Shown here piece after piece: positions 47,102-54,930 of a stretch of DNA of 58,230 bases (positions within the stretch are counted from its first letter, which is position 1; each line of letters starts with the position of its first letter). A program made the translations under genes and the position numbers. The notes under the pieces were generated by a model, which saw only the letters and a program-made list of their open reading frames with translations, had not been told where the DNA came from and did not search any database. Origin of the DNA: a virus; IMG/VR virus record IMGVR_UViG_3300009034_000044, positions 1-58,230 of that record; one strand, given 5' to 3'.

Positions 47102-47368
47102 ATGACAAAGAAGAAAAAAGAAGGAAAGAAAGAGTATATTGTAGTAGACTTGGAAGGAGAAAATATTTACAAAAATCTAACTAAAGAAGAATTAATTCAG
47201 ACATTGGAAAAAATAAAACAAGAATATATACTTGATGCTGATTCAGACAAAAAAACAATTGATAGATTAAACCAAGAATTAAAAAAAGAATCAATACTGG
47301 TTATAAAGGGAAAGGTAATAAAAGTAATTGTTGACCAGCAACCTCTAACAGTTATCGAGTTTGCTTAA
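47102..47368 (+). CDS. Last rightward gene, hypothetical
   Basis: 88 residues: basic start (MTKKKKEGKKEYIVVDLEG), central helices (LTKEELIQTLEKIKQEYILD) and a beta end (KGKVIKVIVDQQPLTVIEFA). Its 3' end overlaps the 3' end of the leftward HNH gene by 24 bp, so the two operons converge here. No clear terminator stem was seen at the junction. Confidence 0.55.
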   Translation: MTKKKKEGKKEYIVVDLEGENIYKNLTKEELIQTLEKIKQEYILDADSDKKTIDRLNQELKKESILVIKGKVIKVIVDQQPLTVIEFA

Positions 47369-47830
47369 ATGTTTTGGTCTTTTGGGAGCAGTTATGTTTA
47401 ATTCTTTTAGTTTTGATAATAACTGTTCCTCTATTTTTTTATATTTCAATTCAATATTAGTAGCAGAAGATTTACTTTCTTTATTTAATTTATTAAATTT
47501 TTCCATTCCTATTTTTGCCACAATTAAACTCAATAAAGTTTCAGGTTCTTTCCTTAATCTCCAATGATGGCAATAGTAACATAGTTTCATTCCATTGTCA
47601 GGATTCCATCTTACATTCTTACCTTTATGAAATATATGGTGTGCATCCATCTTTCCTTCTATCTTCTTACACCATTGACATCCTTCATCCCTTACATGGA
47701 TAAGTAATTTCCACAATTTATCGAGCCACTTCTCATAAACCTGTTTTAAGCTCTTAACATTATTAACTTTACCTCTTTTACTAACAATAACTAATTCTTC
47801 AAGAGCTTTTTTTAATTTACTTTTTACCAT
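47345..47830 (-). CDS. HNH endonuclease-like protein
   Basis: 161 residues. GCQWCKKIEGKMDAHHIF, then NPDNGMKLCYYCHHWRL form an HNH motif with zinc-binding CxxC pairs (about residues 50-90), similar to the NinG/recombination-type nucleases. Basic N-terminus and a coiled-coil C-terminus. Its place at the end of the leftward repair operon fits a DNA processing role. Free-standing homing nuclease is the alternative. Confidence 0.7.
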   Translation of the reverse strand: MVKSKLKKALEELVIVSKRGKVNNVKSLKQVYEKWLDKLWKLLIHVRDEGCQWCKKIEGKMDAHHIFHKGKNVRWNPDNGMKLCYYCHHWRLRKEPETLLSLIVAKIGMEKFNKLNKESKSSATNIELKYKKIEEQLLSKLKELNITAPKRPKHLSKLDNC

Positions 47831-48318
47831 ATACAGAGTTTTTTCTCCAATTTATAGGCTATTGTTTCGTGAATAACTCTATCTTCAATCCCCTTTAGGA
47901 ACACTATAACATGAACAAGTTCGTGGGTTAGGGTAGAATTTTCATATACATCTTGAGATACATGTATTTTAAATGGAACAGAATAATAAGATTTCATCCT
48001 CCATGTACAGCCCACTATTCCCTGAACATTACCACAAACAAGAGCAATGATTATTTGAAAATTATATACATGTATTGTCACTACGTTTTTTTGGACAGGT
48101 TTATATTTAAGGTACTTAGCTATTTCTTTCATGCACCTATCTACCCTATCTTCGATTATAGTAACTGTTTTTTCTGTGCCTTTTGCTCCTTTGATGGTAG
48201 CATAGTCAGTATATATATTTTCTGCTTGAACATTAGATATTAATATAGATAATAAAATAAGAATTGAACAGAAAACATAAAATCCTTTCCTTGTATATTT
48301 TGGTATAAAATTTTTCAT
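47824..48318 (-). CDS. Secreted zincin-like metallopeptidase
   Basis: 164 residues. Signal peptide: KYTRKGFYVFCSILILLSILISNVQA (residues 7-32), with an ALA-type cleavage site near VQA-EN. STLTHELVHVIVFLKG provides HExxH (about residues 127-131) and RVIHETIAYKLEK further His/Glu. Probably acts in the periplasm or outside the cell; overlaps the HNH gene by 7 nt. Substrate unknown. Confidence 0.6.
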   Translation of the reverse strand: MKNFIPKYTRKGFYVFCSILILLSILISNVQAENIYTDYATIKGAKGTEKTVTIIEDRVDRCMKEIAKYLKYKPVQKNVVTIHVYNFQIIIALVCGNVQGIVGCTWRMKSYYSVPFKIHVSQDVYENSTLTHELVHVIVFLKGIEDRVIHETIAYKLEKKLCIW

Positions 48319-48462
48319 CTATGCCTCCTTAATTAATATTTCCAATTCATTTACCTTTTTGATAATTTCATCAACATTATAAATATCATTTCCTATAATA
48401 ACCAAATTGAAAAGTTCATTAAGTAATTTTAATGCATTAGCTTTATCAAATTCAGTAAACAT
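48319..48462 (-). CDS. Hypothetical helical small protein
   Basis: 47 residues (MFTEFDKANALKLLNELFN...), all helical. AGGAATTAATT upstream; ends in the ribosome site of the secreted zincin (AAGGAGGCATAG). No family recognised. Confidence 0.5.
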   Translation of the reverse strand: MFTEFDKANALKLLNELFNLVIIGNDIYNVDEIIKKVNELEILIKEA

Positions 48463-48464
48463 AA

Positions 48465-48692
48465 TTAATTCCTTATACCTATTACCTTTGCTGTGTCTAT
48501 GAAGTCAAGAGAATGTCCCTTATATGTAGCTTGTACATTTCCAAAATTACCATACCACCATAATCCCTGTCTTGTAAAAGCAGATTCCATATCTTCCCAT
48601 AAATCTTCTACAATATCAGCGTCAAATTCAATATATATTTCATTACCATTTAATAAAATAAATGTAAAAGTTTCTCTTTCTATAGCCATCAC
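48465..48692 (-). CDS. Hypothetical small protein
   Basis: 75 residues with acidic IEFDADIVEDLWEDMESAF and WWYGNFGNVQATYKGHSLDF. One-nucleotide overlap with the upstream gene. No family recognised. Confidence 0.5.
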   Translation of the reverse strand: MMAIERETFTFILLNGNEIYIEFDADIVEDLWEDMESAFTRQGLWWYGNFGNVQATYKGHSLDFIDTAKVIGIRN

Positions 48693-48910
48693 TAAATCTC
48701 CTTAAGTTTTTTAATTATATTTTTTCGGACTTCCATCACATCTGTATTTATATAAATAGTATCACCATCTATTTCTACTGATTTAATATCAACAGCAAAT
48801 CCTTCAGAATCAACCCATACTCTAATTGGCAAGTCCCTTACACCTACAGATACGGTTTCAAGTAACTCTTGAAATTCACCAACAGTAATTATTGCTCCTT
48901 TTGTTTTCAT
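48692..48910 (-). CDS. Hypothetical conserved phage protein
   Basis: 72 residues. ITVGEFQELLETVSVGVRDLPIRV-type N-terminus with WVDSEGFAVDIKSVEIDGD resembles small phage proteins that start with ITVGEL..LP..V. Function unknown. Overlaps the previous stop (ATGA). Confidence 0.55.
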   Translation of the reverse strand: MKTKGAIITVGEFQELLETVSVGVRDLPIRVWVDSEGFAVDIKSVEIDGDTIYINTDVMEVRKNIIKKLKEI

Positions 48911-49368
48911 ACTAACCCCCTTGTTGATTTAATAAGTTTCTCTAAGTATTCTTCTGCTCCTTCTTCTGTTTTAAAAACAACATGAGAGGCTTCTAAGGGA
49001 AAGCAATGCTGGTGGATGTTATTATCTTCCATAGCAAGAATAATATGCTTACCAAAAATAGCTGCTGCTGTTATTTCTGATACACATCCAATAGAAACTT
49101 CATCAGCTTCCATTAGATTACAGTAAACAATATCTGTTATTCTAACCATCCAGATATCTCTACCAAAAATAGCATGATTAGTAGAACAGGGAACATTATC
49201 ATATCCTACAGATTTAAACTCTTTCTCACATCTTAATTCTTCTTTTCCTACCATTGGATGTAGAGTTTCCACTCCTAATGCAGCAAATTTCTTAGTAATT
49301 CTTTTGTAGTATTTTACCACTTCATTAAAACTTCTACCTGAGATGGGTCTGGCAAAATAAATTTTCAT
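48907..49368 (-). CDS. Nucleoside 2-deoxyribosyltransferase-like protein
   Basis: 153 residues. IYFARPISGRSFNEVVKYYKRI start, then DIWMVRITDIVYCNLMEADEVSIGCVSEI with an Asp and Glu expected for catalysis, and FGKHIILAME. This layout matches the nucleoside deoxyribosyltransferase superfamily, which moves deoxyribose between bases or hydrolyses nucleotides. Together with the dATP/dGTP diphosphohydrolase-like gene it points to nucleotide pool remodelling. Confidence 0.65.
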   Translation of the reverse strand: MKIYFARPISGRSFNEVVKYYKRITKKFAALGVETLHPMVGKEELRCEKEFKSVGYDNVPCSTNHAIFGRDIWMVRITDIVYCNLMEADEVSIGCVSEITAAAIFGKHIILAMEDNNIHQHCFPLEASHVVFKTEEGAEEYLEKLIKSTRGLV

Positions 49369-49421
49369 TTTACTTACCTCCTATCTCCTTTAACTTCTCT
49401 TTAATTTCCTCCCCAATCATA

Positions 49422-50261
49422 CTAATCCTCTCTCCCAAAATCATCTTCATCTGATGTTAATTCATCAAGATGTTGTAAGTCAATTTTTTCTACTAAATAG
49501 TTTCCCTTCTTAAATAAGGTAATCTTTTTATTCATCACTCCCCTCCCTCTGTTAGCAGTTATTTTTAAGATAGCTTCATTCTCTTTATTTTTAGAACGCC
49601 AGATATAAAATACATTATCAGCTTCCTGTTCAATAAAAGAACTATCTCTAACATCTCCTGTATCTAATTCTTGGTCTGGTTTTATCTTATGAGTATGAGC
49701 CACAATAAAAATAGTAATCTCTAAATCTACTGCCCACCGTTTTAATGTCCTCATAACTCTACCAATCTCCAGTGATGGATGAGTTTTTATCATAATATCA
49801 GCAAGAAAATGAAGATGGTCTATGAAGATAACTTTAATATTAAACTTAGCCTTAGCTTCCTTTATTCTATCGTATATCCAATCAAGATTTTTATCTTTTA
49901 ATATTTTTGGCATATAAAAATGGGGTAAGTCTTCTCCAAACTGAAAAAGAAACTGCATAACAGGTACTTCATAAGTAAACCAAAGACATGGAACTTGAGA
50001 TTCGGAAAAATGACATGTTAGTGTTTGGCAAAAAAGAGTTTTCCCATGCTTGGTAATTCCAGATACAACACATACTTCACCACCTAAAAAACCTCCTATT
50101 AATTCATTTAATGTAGGAAATTTTGTTTTATGATAAACAAGATTTTTATATTTCTCCTTTAATTCTTCCTTTAATTGATGTGAAGAAACAACCTCATCCA
50201 GACCTGAATATATACTTAAGTCTTGGGAAGCATTAAATGGGTCATTGTATAAATCTTCCAT
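49422..50261 (-). CDS. DnaB/RecA-fold replicative helicase, core domain only
   Basis: 279 residues. Walker A SGITKHGKT (about residues 67-75), Walker B VIFIDHLHFL, then HTHKI and FIEQEADNVFYIWRSKN match the DnaB C-terminal/RecA-like core. The DnaB N-terminal domain is missing, so it may need partners. Encoded next to the initiator, as in many small phages. Likely unwinds DNA at the fork. Confidence 0.75.
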   Translation of the reverse strand: MEDLYNDPFNASQDLSIYSGLDEVVSSHQLKEELKEKYKNLVYHKTKFPTLNELIGGFLGGEVCVVSGITKHGKTLFCQTLTCHFSESQVPCLWFTYEVPVMQFLFQFGEDLPHFYMPKILKDKNLDWIYDRIKEAKAKFNIKVIFIDHLHFLADIMIKTHPSLEIGRVMRTLKRWAVDLEITIFIVAHTHKIKPDQELDTGDVRDSSFIEQEADNVFYIWRSKNKENEAILKITANRGRGVMNKKITLFKKGNYLVEKIDLQHLDELTSDEDDFGRED

Positions 50262-50263
50262 AT

Positions 50264-50716
50264 CTATTCCTCTTTAAACCCTTGCTTTAATATTTGTTTT
50301 TTTATTTTTAACCAAAATTTTTTATTTTGTGGATACAATTCCTCAGCTATATCTTTAGCTAAAAACTCATGCTTGTTGCTATAATACGCCACATCACTTG
50401 CTTTACAATCTACATAAGCTATGCTCCATTTACCATTTTTTAAAAAATCTATATAATGAACAATTTCATGGGCTAAGAGATGCTTTAGCCATATTAAATT
50501 CTTTATTACTGGCTTTCTAATATATATTATTGGAGCAATGAGATTCCATTGAAACAGCCCATCAAAACCATCTAAATCAGTTTTTGTCAATTTTATCCTT
50601 ATTGTTTTAGGTTTTTTGAATTGTAATCTTTTACATACATTATCTACAATGCTATTAATTTCTTTATTGCTTACTGGAAAGATTTTTGGTTTTTTTATTC
50701 TCATGTTTCTCTCCAA
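50264..50716 (-). CDS. SprT/zincin-like metallopeptidase
   Basis: 150 residues. KHLLAHEIVHYIDFLKNG gives HExxH; HEFLAKDIAEELY follows. Starts after AACAT at 50716, overlapping the initiator gene by 16 nt. Sits between helicase and initiator, so a role in DNA-protein repair is possible. Substrate unknown. Confidence 0.55.
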   Translation of the reverse strand: MERNMRIKKPKIFPVSNKEINSIVDNVCKRLQFKKPKTIRIKLTKTDLDGFDGLFQWNLIAPIIYIRKPVIKNLIWLKHLLAHEIVHYIDFLKNGKWSIAYVDCKASDVAYYSNKHEFLAKDIAEELYPQNKKFWLKIKKQILKQGFKEE

Positions 50717-51291
50717 TCTCTTATGTAAGTTAAGTTATCATTCCATCTTTTATCCCCTATAAAATTATGAGGAGATGGTACATATTTTCCATTGTTCTTT
50801 TTCCATTCTTCTGAAGTTTTAAATTTCCCTACTTGAGATATAATAAAGTTAGATAATTCTTCATCGGGATTTAATTTCTTCCATTCCCTTGAAGCATTAA
50901 CCAGTTGTATCTTTTTAGGATAAACTTTCCAGAACTCCCAAAATAATTTAGGTGCTATTATTTTCTGAGATTTCTTTTGTTTTAAAATAGTTTCCTCTTT
51001 TGTCTTTTTTGTTTTAGCAAATTTCCATTTTGAGGTATCAGGATTAAGAGTAACAACAGTTATTTTATGTTTACCTTTTCTTTGGCAAACAATAATATTT
51101 CTTTTTTCTAAAACTACCAGAGCTTGCCAAGCACTATTAATATGAATATTGGTTGCATAGGCTATTTCATTTAGAGATAGAAAACTTTCATGGAACATGC
51201 AGTACAAAAGTATTTTCCATTCAACACCAGATAATGATAACTTTGCAAAAGCCTCCATTATATTTTTGGTAATAATTATTTCTTTTTGCAT
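50701..51291 (-). CDS. Replication initiator, O/DnaD-like
   Basis: 196 residues. Residues about 15-80 form a winged helix (LSLNEIAYATNIHINSAWQALV, LEKRNIIVCQRKGKHKI). The C-terminus FWEFWKVYPKKIQLVNASREWKK and VPSPHNFIGDKRWND matches the C-terminal domain of lambda-O/DnaD-type phage replication proteins. Likely loads the helicase. The family A elements (35.7-36.1 kb) are candidate binding sites. Confidence 0.75.
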   Translation of the reverse strand: MQKEIIITKNIMEAFAKLSLSGVEWKILLYCMFHESFLSLNEIAYATNIHINSAWQALVVLEKRNIIVCQRKGKHKITVVTLNPDTSKWKFAKTKKTKEETILKQKKSQKIIAPKLFWEFWKVYPKKIQLVNASREWKKLNPDEELSNFIISQVGKFKTSEEWKKNNGKYVPSPHNFIGDKRWNDNLTYIRDWRET

Positions 51292-51482
51292 CGCATATAA
51301 AATGTTCCCTTACCAGAGCAAACAAAACATTTATCTTCTTTATGTCTTTTACTTGTTACATATAATACCTGACACTTAGAACATCTCTTAACTTCTCCAC
51401 CTTCAACCTTAGCTACAAAAGATAACCAATAATATATAGAAGCCTCATATTCATTATTAGGAACGACTTTTGAGGTATTCAT
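51276..51482 (-). CDS. Zinc-ribbon protein
   Basis: 68 residues from ATG 51482; a longer in-frame start exists at 51515, inside the previous gene. RCSKCQVLYVTSKRHKEDKCFVCSG carries two CxxC pairs. Overlaps the initiator gene by 16 nt. Function unknown. Confidence 0.55.
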   Translation of the reverse strand: MNTSKVVPNNEYEASIYYWLSFVAKVEGGEVKRCSKCQVLYVTSKRHKEDKCFVCSGKGTFYMRCKKK

Positions 51483-52143
51483 GTAGGTATCCACTTGAAT
51501 TAAATATGATTCCATTTAATGCATCTTCTATAGATACTTGAGTCCAGTTTTCTGGAAATACAGCAAGTGGTTTAGTGCGTATATGAGTTACCTCTCCTTT
51601 ATCTGTTTTTTCTCTATAAACATAATACCCTCTATGTAAAGCCCACCAATCTGCAAAATGTCTCCATGCAGATTTCATATATACTTTTTTATCTATTCCT
51701 TTTTGCCAATTATCACTATCCCTGTATGTTCCGTCTGATTGTATTCTATGTTTATGTAAATACTTAGCATAAGAATGTAAGGTCAATGGAGATAAAAATC
51801 CATCATAATCTAATTTGGTCGTGTCTTTATCTCTGGTTGCTCCAGTTGAAAATTTTCTCATACCTATATAATCTCTATCTCCTCCAGTTTGATATTTTCT
51901 TGTATCGGAAATAGGAGTATAGTCATATTCCATTTCTAATTCTCTACAGTTAAATGATGTATTTTGACAGTTAGGGCAAAATTTAGGAGCATTATATATA
52001 TCACTAATAATGCCTAATGTGCAGGATGTACATATATACAATGCCTCTCTTATGTTAGACTTACCCTTAGCTACAGAGCTACATTGCCCACATAAATCAC
52101 TTTTTTCTTCACATTGTTTAACTTTACACAATCTACATCTCAT
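51457..52143 (-). CDS. dATP/dGTP diphosphohydrolase-like protein with N-terminal zinc ribbons
   Basis: 228 residues. Residues 1-75 hold two ribbon-like modules (CRLCKVKQCEEKSDLCGQC and YICTSCTLGII...FCPNCQN). The C-terminal 140 residues (FSTGATRDKDTTKLDYDGF, YLHKHRIQSDGTYRDSDNW, QKGI, SAWRHFADWWALHRG) match the phage dATP/dGTP diphosphohydrolase N-terminal family (DUF5664/MazZ-like, from memory). It would convert dATP and dGTP to dAMP/dGMP. No PurZ gene is seen, so base replacement is not supported. Confidence 0.65.
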   Translation of the reverse strand: MRCRLCKVKQCEEKSDLCGQCSSVAKGKSNIREALYICTSCTLGIISDIYNAPKFCPNCQNTSFNCRELEMEYDYTPISDTRKYQTGGDRDYIGMRKFSTGATRDKDTTKLDYDGFLSPLTLHSYAKYLHKHRIQSDGTYRDSDNWQKGIDKKVYMKSAWRHFADWWALHRGYYVYREKTDKGEVTHIRTKPLAVFPENWTQVSIEDALNGIIFNSSGYLHEYLKSRS

Positions 52144-52144
52144 A

Positions 52145-52393
52145 TTATATGCCTCCCTTTTTTAAGTTTACATAATCTTCCAATGCCTTACCAGTTAAAA
52201 ATCCTTTATCTCCCATCTCAAGGAAAATCTTTACTCTATCAGCAGGAAAAAGAATTACATCTGGTTTCCTCTTATTCCTTGAGAGAATATCCTTCTTTAA
52301 ATTACCACGTTTATCTGTCCAGTAATCATAAAGACAAGGTAAATCTTCCCTACTCTTTCGGGGTTTCGATTTCTTTAATTTTGATTCCTTCAT
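52145..52393 (-). CDS. Hypothetical basic protein
   Basis: 82 residues. Basic start (KESKLKKSKPRKSREDLPC), then YDYWTDKRGNLKKDIL and a helical ILFPADRVKIFLEMGDKG. Overlaps the upstream gene by 44 nt. No family recognised. Confidence 0.5.
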   Translation of the reverse strand: MKESKLKKSKPRKSREDLPCLYDYWTDKRGNLKKDILSRNKRKPDVILFPADRVKIFLEMGDKGFLTGKALEDYVNLKKGGI

Positions 52394-52574
52394 TTGGTTT
52401 ATTCGCTACAAATTGTTCTATGGGTTTTACTGAAATAGCTCCACATTTAATACATTGACTCAACATTCCCCATGCTGGTTCATTGCCTTCTGGCTTTTCT
52501 TCTACGCCTATCAACACAGAAGAAACAGGTCTTGGCACACAAACATGTTTTATTGTCTTTTTAATTTTATACAT
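52350..52574 (-). CDS. Hypothetical small protein with a CxxC motif
   Basis: 74 residues. Basic start, SQCIKCGAISVKPIEQF in the middle and an acidic end. Possible single zinc ribbon. No family recognised. Confidence 0.5.
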   Translation of the reverse strand: MYKIKKTIKHVCVPRPVSSVLIGVEEKPEGNEPAWGMLSQCIKCGAISVKPIEQFVANKPNEGIKIKEIETPKE

Positions 52575-52925
52575 TTAAATCTCCATTTCACAATGTCCGC
52601 AGACACATTCTTCTATTTCTAAAGCCCATTTCTCTGGTACTTCTTCTGGTTTAAATTTATGTAATTCAATAACATCATCTACGTCACAATCACAAGTTCT
52701 TACCATTCTTTCCATTAATATAAGTTTACCTGTAACGACTTTTCTTATGTAGTATAATTTAGTATGATTGTCTTCTAAGTTTGTCCAATCTATTTCATAA
52801 TCATCATTTGCTCCTCTACCTCTTACATTACCAAGAATATATACTCTATATGGTATCTCGAAAGTTCGCAAGGTATCAAGAATACTATTCAATTCTGATA
52901 TTCTCGTACATTTATCCCATGACAT
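52575..52925 (-). CDS. Hypothetical protein
   Basis: 116 residues. ISELNSILDTLRTFEIPYRVY, EIDWTNLEDNHTKLYYIRK and RTCDCDVDD/CVCGHCEMEI at the end, with several cysteines that may bind metal. AGGAGAAGAAT upstream. No family recognised. Confidence 0.5.
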   Translation of the reverse strand: MSWDKCTRISELNSILDTLRTFEIPYRVYILGNVRGRGANDDYEIDWTNLEDNHTKLYYIRKVVTGKLILMERMVRTCDCDVDDVIELHKFKPEEVPEKWALEIEECVCGHCEMEI

Positions 52926-52926
52926 C

Positions 52927-53157
52927 TTATTCTTCTCCTATGGTCTTTTTATATTCTTCCATCGAAATATCTTCATTATATAAAAGATTCTCTATTTCAT
53001 CATTAACTTCCTTTTCAATAGATTCATTATTCTCTATAGCCCATAAATAGGGTGAATTGCAACAACCACAAGCACTAACATAAACTTTATGTTTTCTAAT
53101 TAATTCTGCATATTCTTTTAAAAAAGCTATAACCATTTCTTTGTATATAGTTTCCAT
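52927..53157 (-). CDS. Hypothetical acidic helical protein
   Basis: 76 residues, helical, with SACGCCNSPYLWAIENNE in the middle. AGGATAATATGG upstream. No family recognised. Confidence 0.5.
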   Translation of the reverse strand: METIYKEMVIAFLKEYAELIRKHKVYVSACGCCNSPYLWAIENNESIEKEVNDEIENLLYNEDISMEEYKKTIGEE

Positions 53158-53158
53158 A

Positions 53159-53413
53159 TTATCCTCCTAATAATTTAATGTTTATAAACATTGAAGTTAC
53201 TGTCCCCATTGCAGCACCTAAAGTATATGCTACTTTATGGAGATAGTTTCCCTTAACAGCTTTATTTACATTAAACATCCAGCAACAAGATATACCTATT
53301 GAAGCAAGAAATGCAGCTACAAAATTTTGTTTAGATATATAAAATATCTGTGAACTAATTAATCCTATCTGGATAAATGCTATGCAGAAAACTAAAATCA
53401 TTGATTCCACCAT
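53159..53413 (-). CDS. Small membrane protein with about three TM helices
   Basis: 84 residues. Hydrophobic segments near residues 4-22, 33-50 and 62-80 (SMILVFCIAFIQIGLISSQIF; AAFLASIGISCCWMFNV; VAYTLGAAMGTVTSMFINI). Overlaps the next upstream gene by 16 nt. Function unknown. Confidence 0.55.
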   Translation of the reverse strand: MVESMILVFCIAFIQIGLISSQIFYISKQNFVAAFLASIGISCCWMFNVNKAVKGNYLHKVAYTLGAAMGTVTSMFINIKLLGG

Positions 53414-53652
53414 GCATGTGGCATCTCTTTATCTTGTTGAGCTTCCTTTTCTTTATAATAAAAATCTAAAATATAAGCCATTTTTTCTAAATTTTGTTGT
53501 AATCCTTTTATTGCATATACTGAATTAAGAAGTAATTCAGATAGATAATTAAGTGTAGGTAAGGGCAATTCTTTTTTAGCTTTAACTTCTTTTTTAGAGG
53601 GATACTTTTTTTGGAGGATTTTGCTTTGTGTCTTCGGAGATTTCCTTGTCAC
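53398..53652 (-). CDS. Hypothetical protein with Pro/Trp-rich C-terminus
   Basis: 84 residues from GTG 53652 with AAGGAGGAAAAA directly upstream, preferred over the longer frame. Basic start (TRKSPKTQSKILQKKYPSKK), a helical centre and an ending KEMPHAWWNQ. No family recognised. Confidence 0.5.
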   Translation of the reverse strand: MTRKSPKTQSKILQKKYPSKKEVKAKKELPLPTLNYLSELLLNSVYAIKGLQQNLEKMAYILDFYYKEKEAQQDKEMPHAWWNQ

Positions 53653-53662
53653 TTTTTCCTCC

Positions 53663-53881
53663 TTAAATATTATTAAAGACTCCAGCAATTGCAAGTAAAA
53701 TATAGATTAACCATAAAGAACTTTGTGCATATTCTTTAATTCTAAAATTATAATATAACATTAGTGGATTCGACATAACCCATATTATGCTTGCGATTAA
53801 GGGTTCTCCTAATGATACATATGCACATCCTATTAAAGAACCTACTATACCCAAGGAAAGAATTGTTTTCTTTCCCTTCAT
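53663..53881 (-). CDS. Small membrane protein, two TM helices
   Basis: 72 residues. ILSLGIVGSLIGCAYVSLG and PLIASIIWVMSNPLMLYY, then a third weaker segment (SSLWLIYILLAIAGVFNN). One-nucleotide overlap with the RNA ligase gene. Function unknown. Confidence 0.55.
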   Translation of the reverse strand: MKGKKTILSLGIVGSLIGCAYVSLGEPLIASIIWVMSNPLMLYYNFRIKEYAQSSLWLIYILLAIAGVFNNI

Positions 53882-54921
53882 TATTCATCTCCATGTTTTA
53901 ATAAATATTTATTAGATACAGCCTTGAAAGAAACTCTACCCACTTTAGGATGATATGATTCTGGTATGGTTCTAAATACCAATCCTTCTCTTAATGTTAG
54001 TGGATTAATTTGAGAATATCCATCTGCCATGTTAAGTAAATCATTAATAGAATGATTTAAATAAAAATAATAGTTTAAAATTGGTACAGTGTAAAATCCA
54101 TAATCAGCACAGAACCTTTCCATACCTAATCCATCTAAATATTTACCAGTATTTATATTAAATACACTAAATATTTTATAGGCATAAGTATCGTTAGCAA
54201 AATTATATTTATTTTTTTGGATACCACTTCCTATAAGTTCTCCATGAATAGCCCAATTACCTTCTGTTTGATTAAGTTTTTTTTCGATATTTTCTCGTCT
54301 TGCTACTTTCCAATATGCATTATCAGGTGTCTCTTTTAAATCTAAATTTCTGGAGCATACACTAAACTCACCATCTTTTATATAGCAAGTCATAGATGTT
54401 CCATTTAGTTTCTCAGAAACATAAAATCTTTTTCCCTTACACCATTCAAGAAGATATTCAAGATTTTGTACACGTTCCTCATCTGTCTTAATAAGAAAAG
54501 ATGGATAGCTTCCCCTAACCAATCCTGATAAATGAGCAGGAATGTATGGCTCATATTTTTTAATTTCCAATAACTCTGTCACATCCATATGAACACAAAA
54601 ATCATATACAGGACTTTCTCTGGTATCGCTTTTATATTTCTTGCCTTCAAGTATTGATATCGGAAACGCTATACCTTGAGATAATTGTTTGCGTAATTTA
54701 ATAGTTTTAATTCTAAAATTTCTTGGTCTTAAAAATTCAAACTCTGGTTTCTCTGGAAGGATAGAATCAATTTCAACATATACACAACAATCTCCTGCTT
54801 TAAAATCACCTTTCCTGACTACTACTTGCCAACCATCTATTAAGGCTAACTCAATATTGTCAGCACCTAATATAGATACTATATCTTTAACAATTCTTAC
54901 GGTTGCTAATTTTCTTTCCAT
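53881..54921 (-). CDS. RNA ligase, Rnl (DRB0094)-type
   Basis: 346 residues. N-terminal OB-fold-like 100 residues (LATVRIVKDIVSILGADNIE, GDCCVYVEIDSILPE) and an adenylyltransferase domain with VSEKLNGTSMTCYI, where Lys171 is the expected nucleophile. CSRNLDLKETPDN, NWAIHGELIGSGIQK and YKIFSVFNINT are nucleotidyltransferase motifs. The C-terminal RTIPESYHPKVGRVSFKAVSNKYLLK fits ligase motif V. Expected to reseal broken RNA, for example tRNA cut by host defence nucleases. Confidence 0.8.
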   Translation of the reverse strand: MERKLATVRIVKDIVSILGADNIELALIDGWQVVVRKGDFKAGDCCVYVEIDSILPEKPEFEFLRPRNFRIKTIKLRKQLSQGIAFPISILEGKKYKSDTRESPVYDFCVHMDVTELLEIKKYEPYIPAHLSGLVRGSYPSFLIKTDEERVQNLEYLLEWCKGKRFYVSEKLNGTSMTCYIKDGEFSVCSRNLDLKETPDNAYWKVARRENIEKKLNQTEGNWAIHGELIGSGIQKNKYNFANDTYAYKIFSVFNINTGKYLDGLGMERFCADYGFYTVPILNYYFYLNHSINDLLNMADGYSQINPLTLREGLVFRTIPESYHPKVGRVSFKAVSNKYLLKHGDE

Positions 54922-54930
54922 TTTTATCTC

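Noticed and set aside
49372-49420. A 16-codon open frame (MIGEEIKEKLKEIGGK) between the deoxyribosyltransferase-like and helicase genes.
   Set aside because: Too short and likely part of the leader containing the next ribosome site.
51457-52143. Z-genome (2-aminoadenine) replacement.
   Set aside because: Only a diphosphohydrolase-like domain is present; no PurZ or suited polymerase, so base replacement is unsupported.
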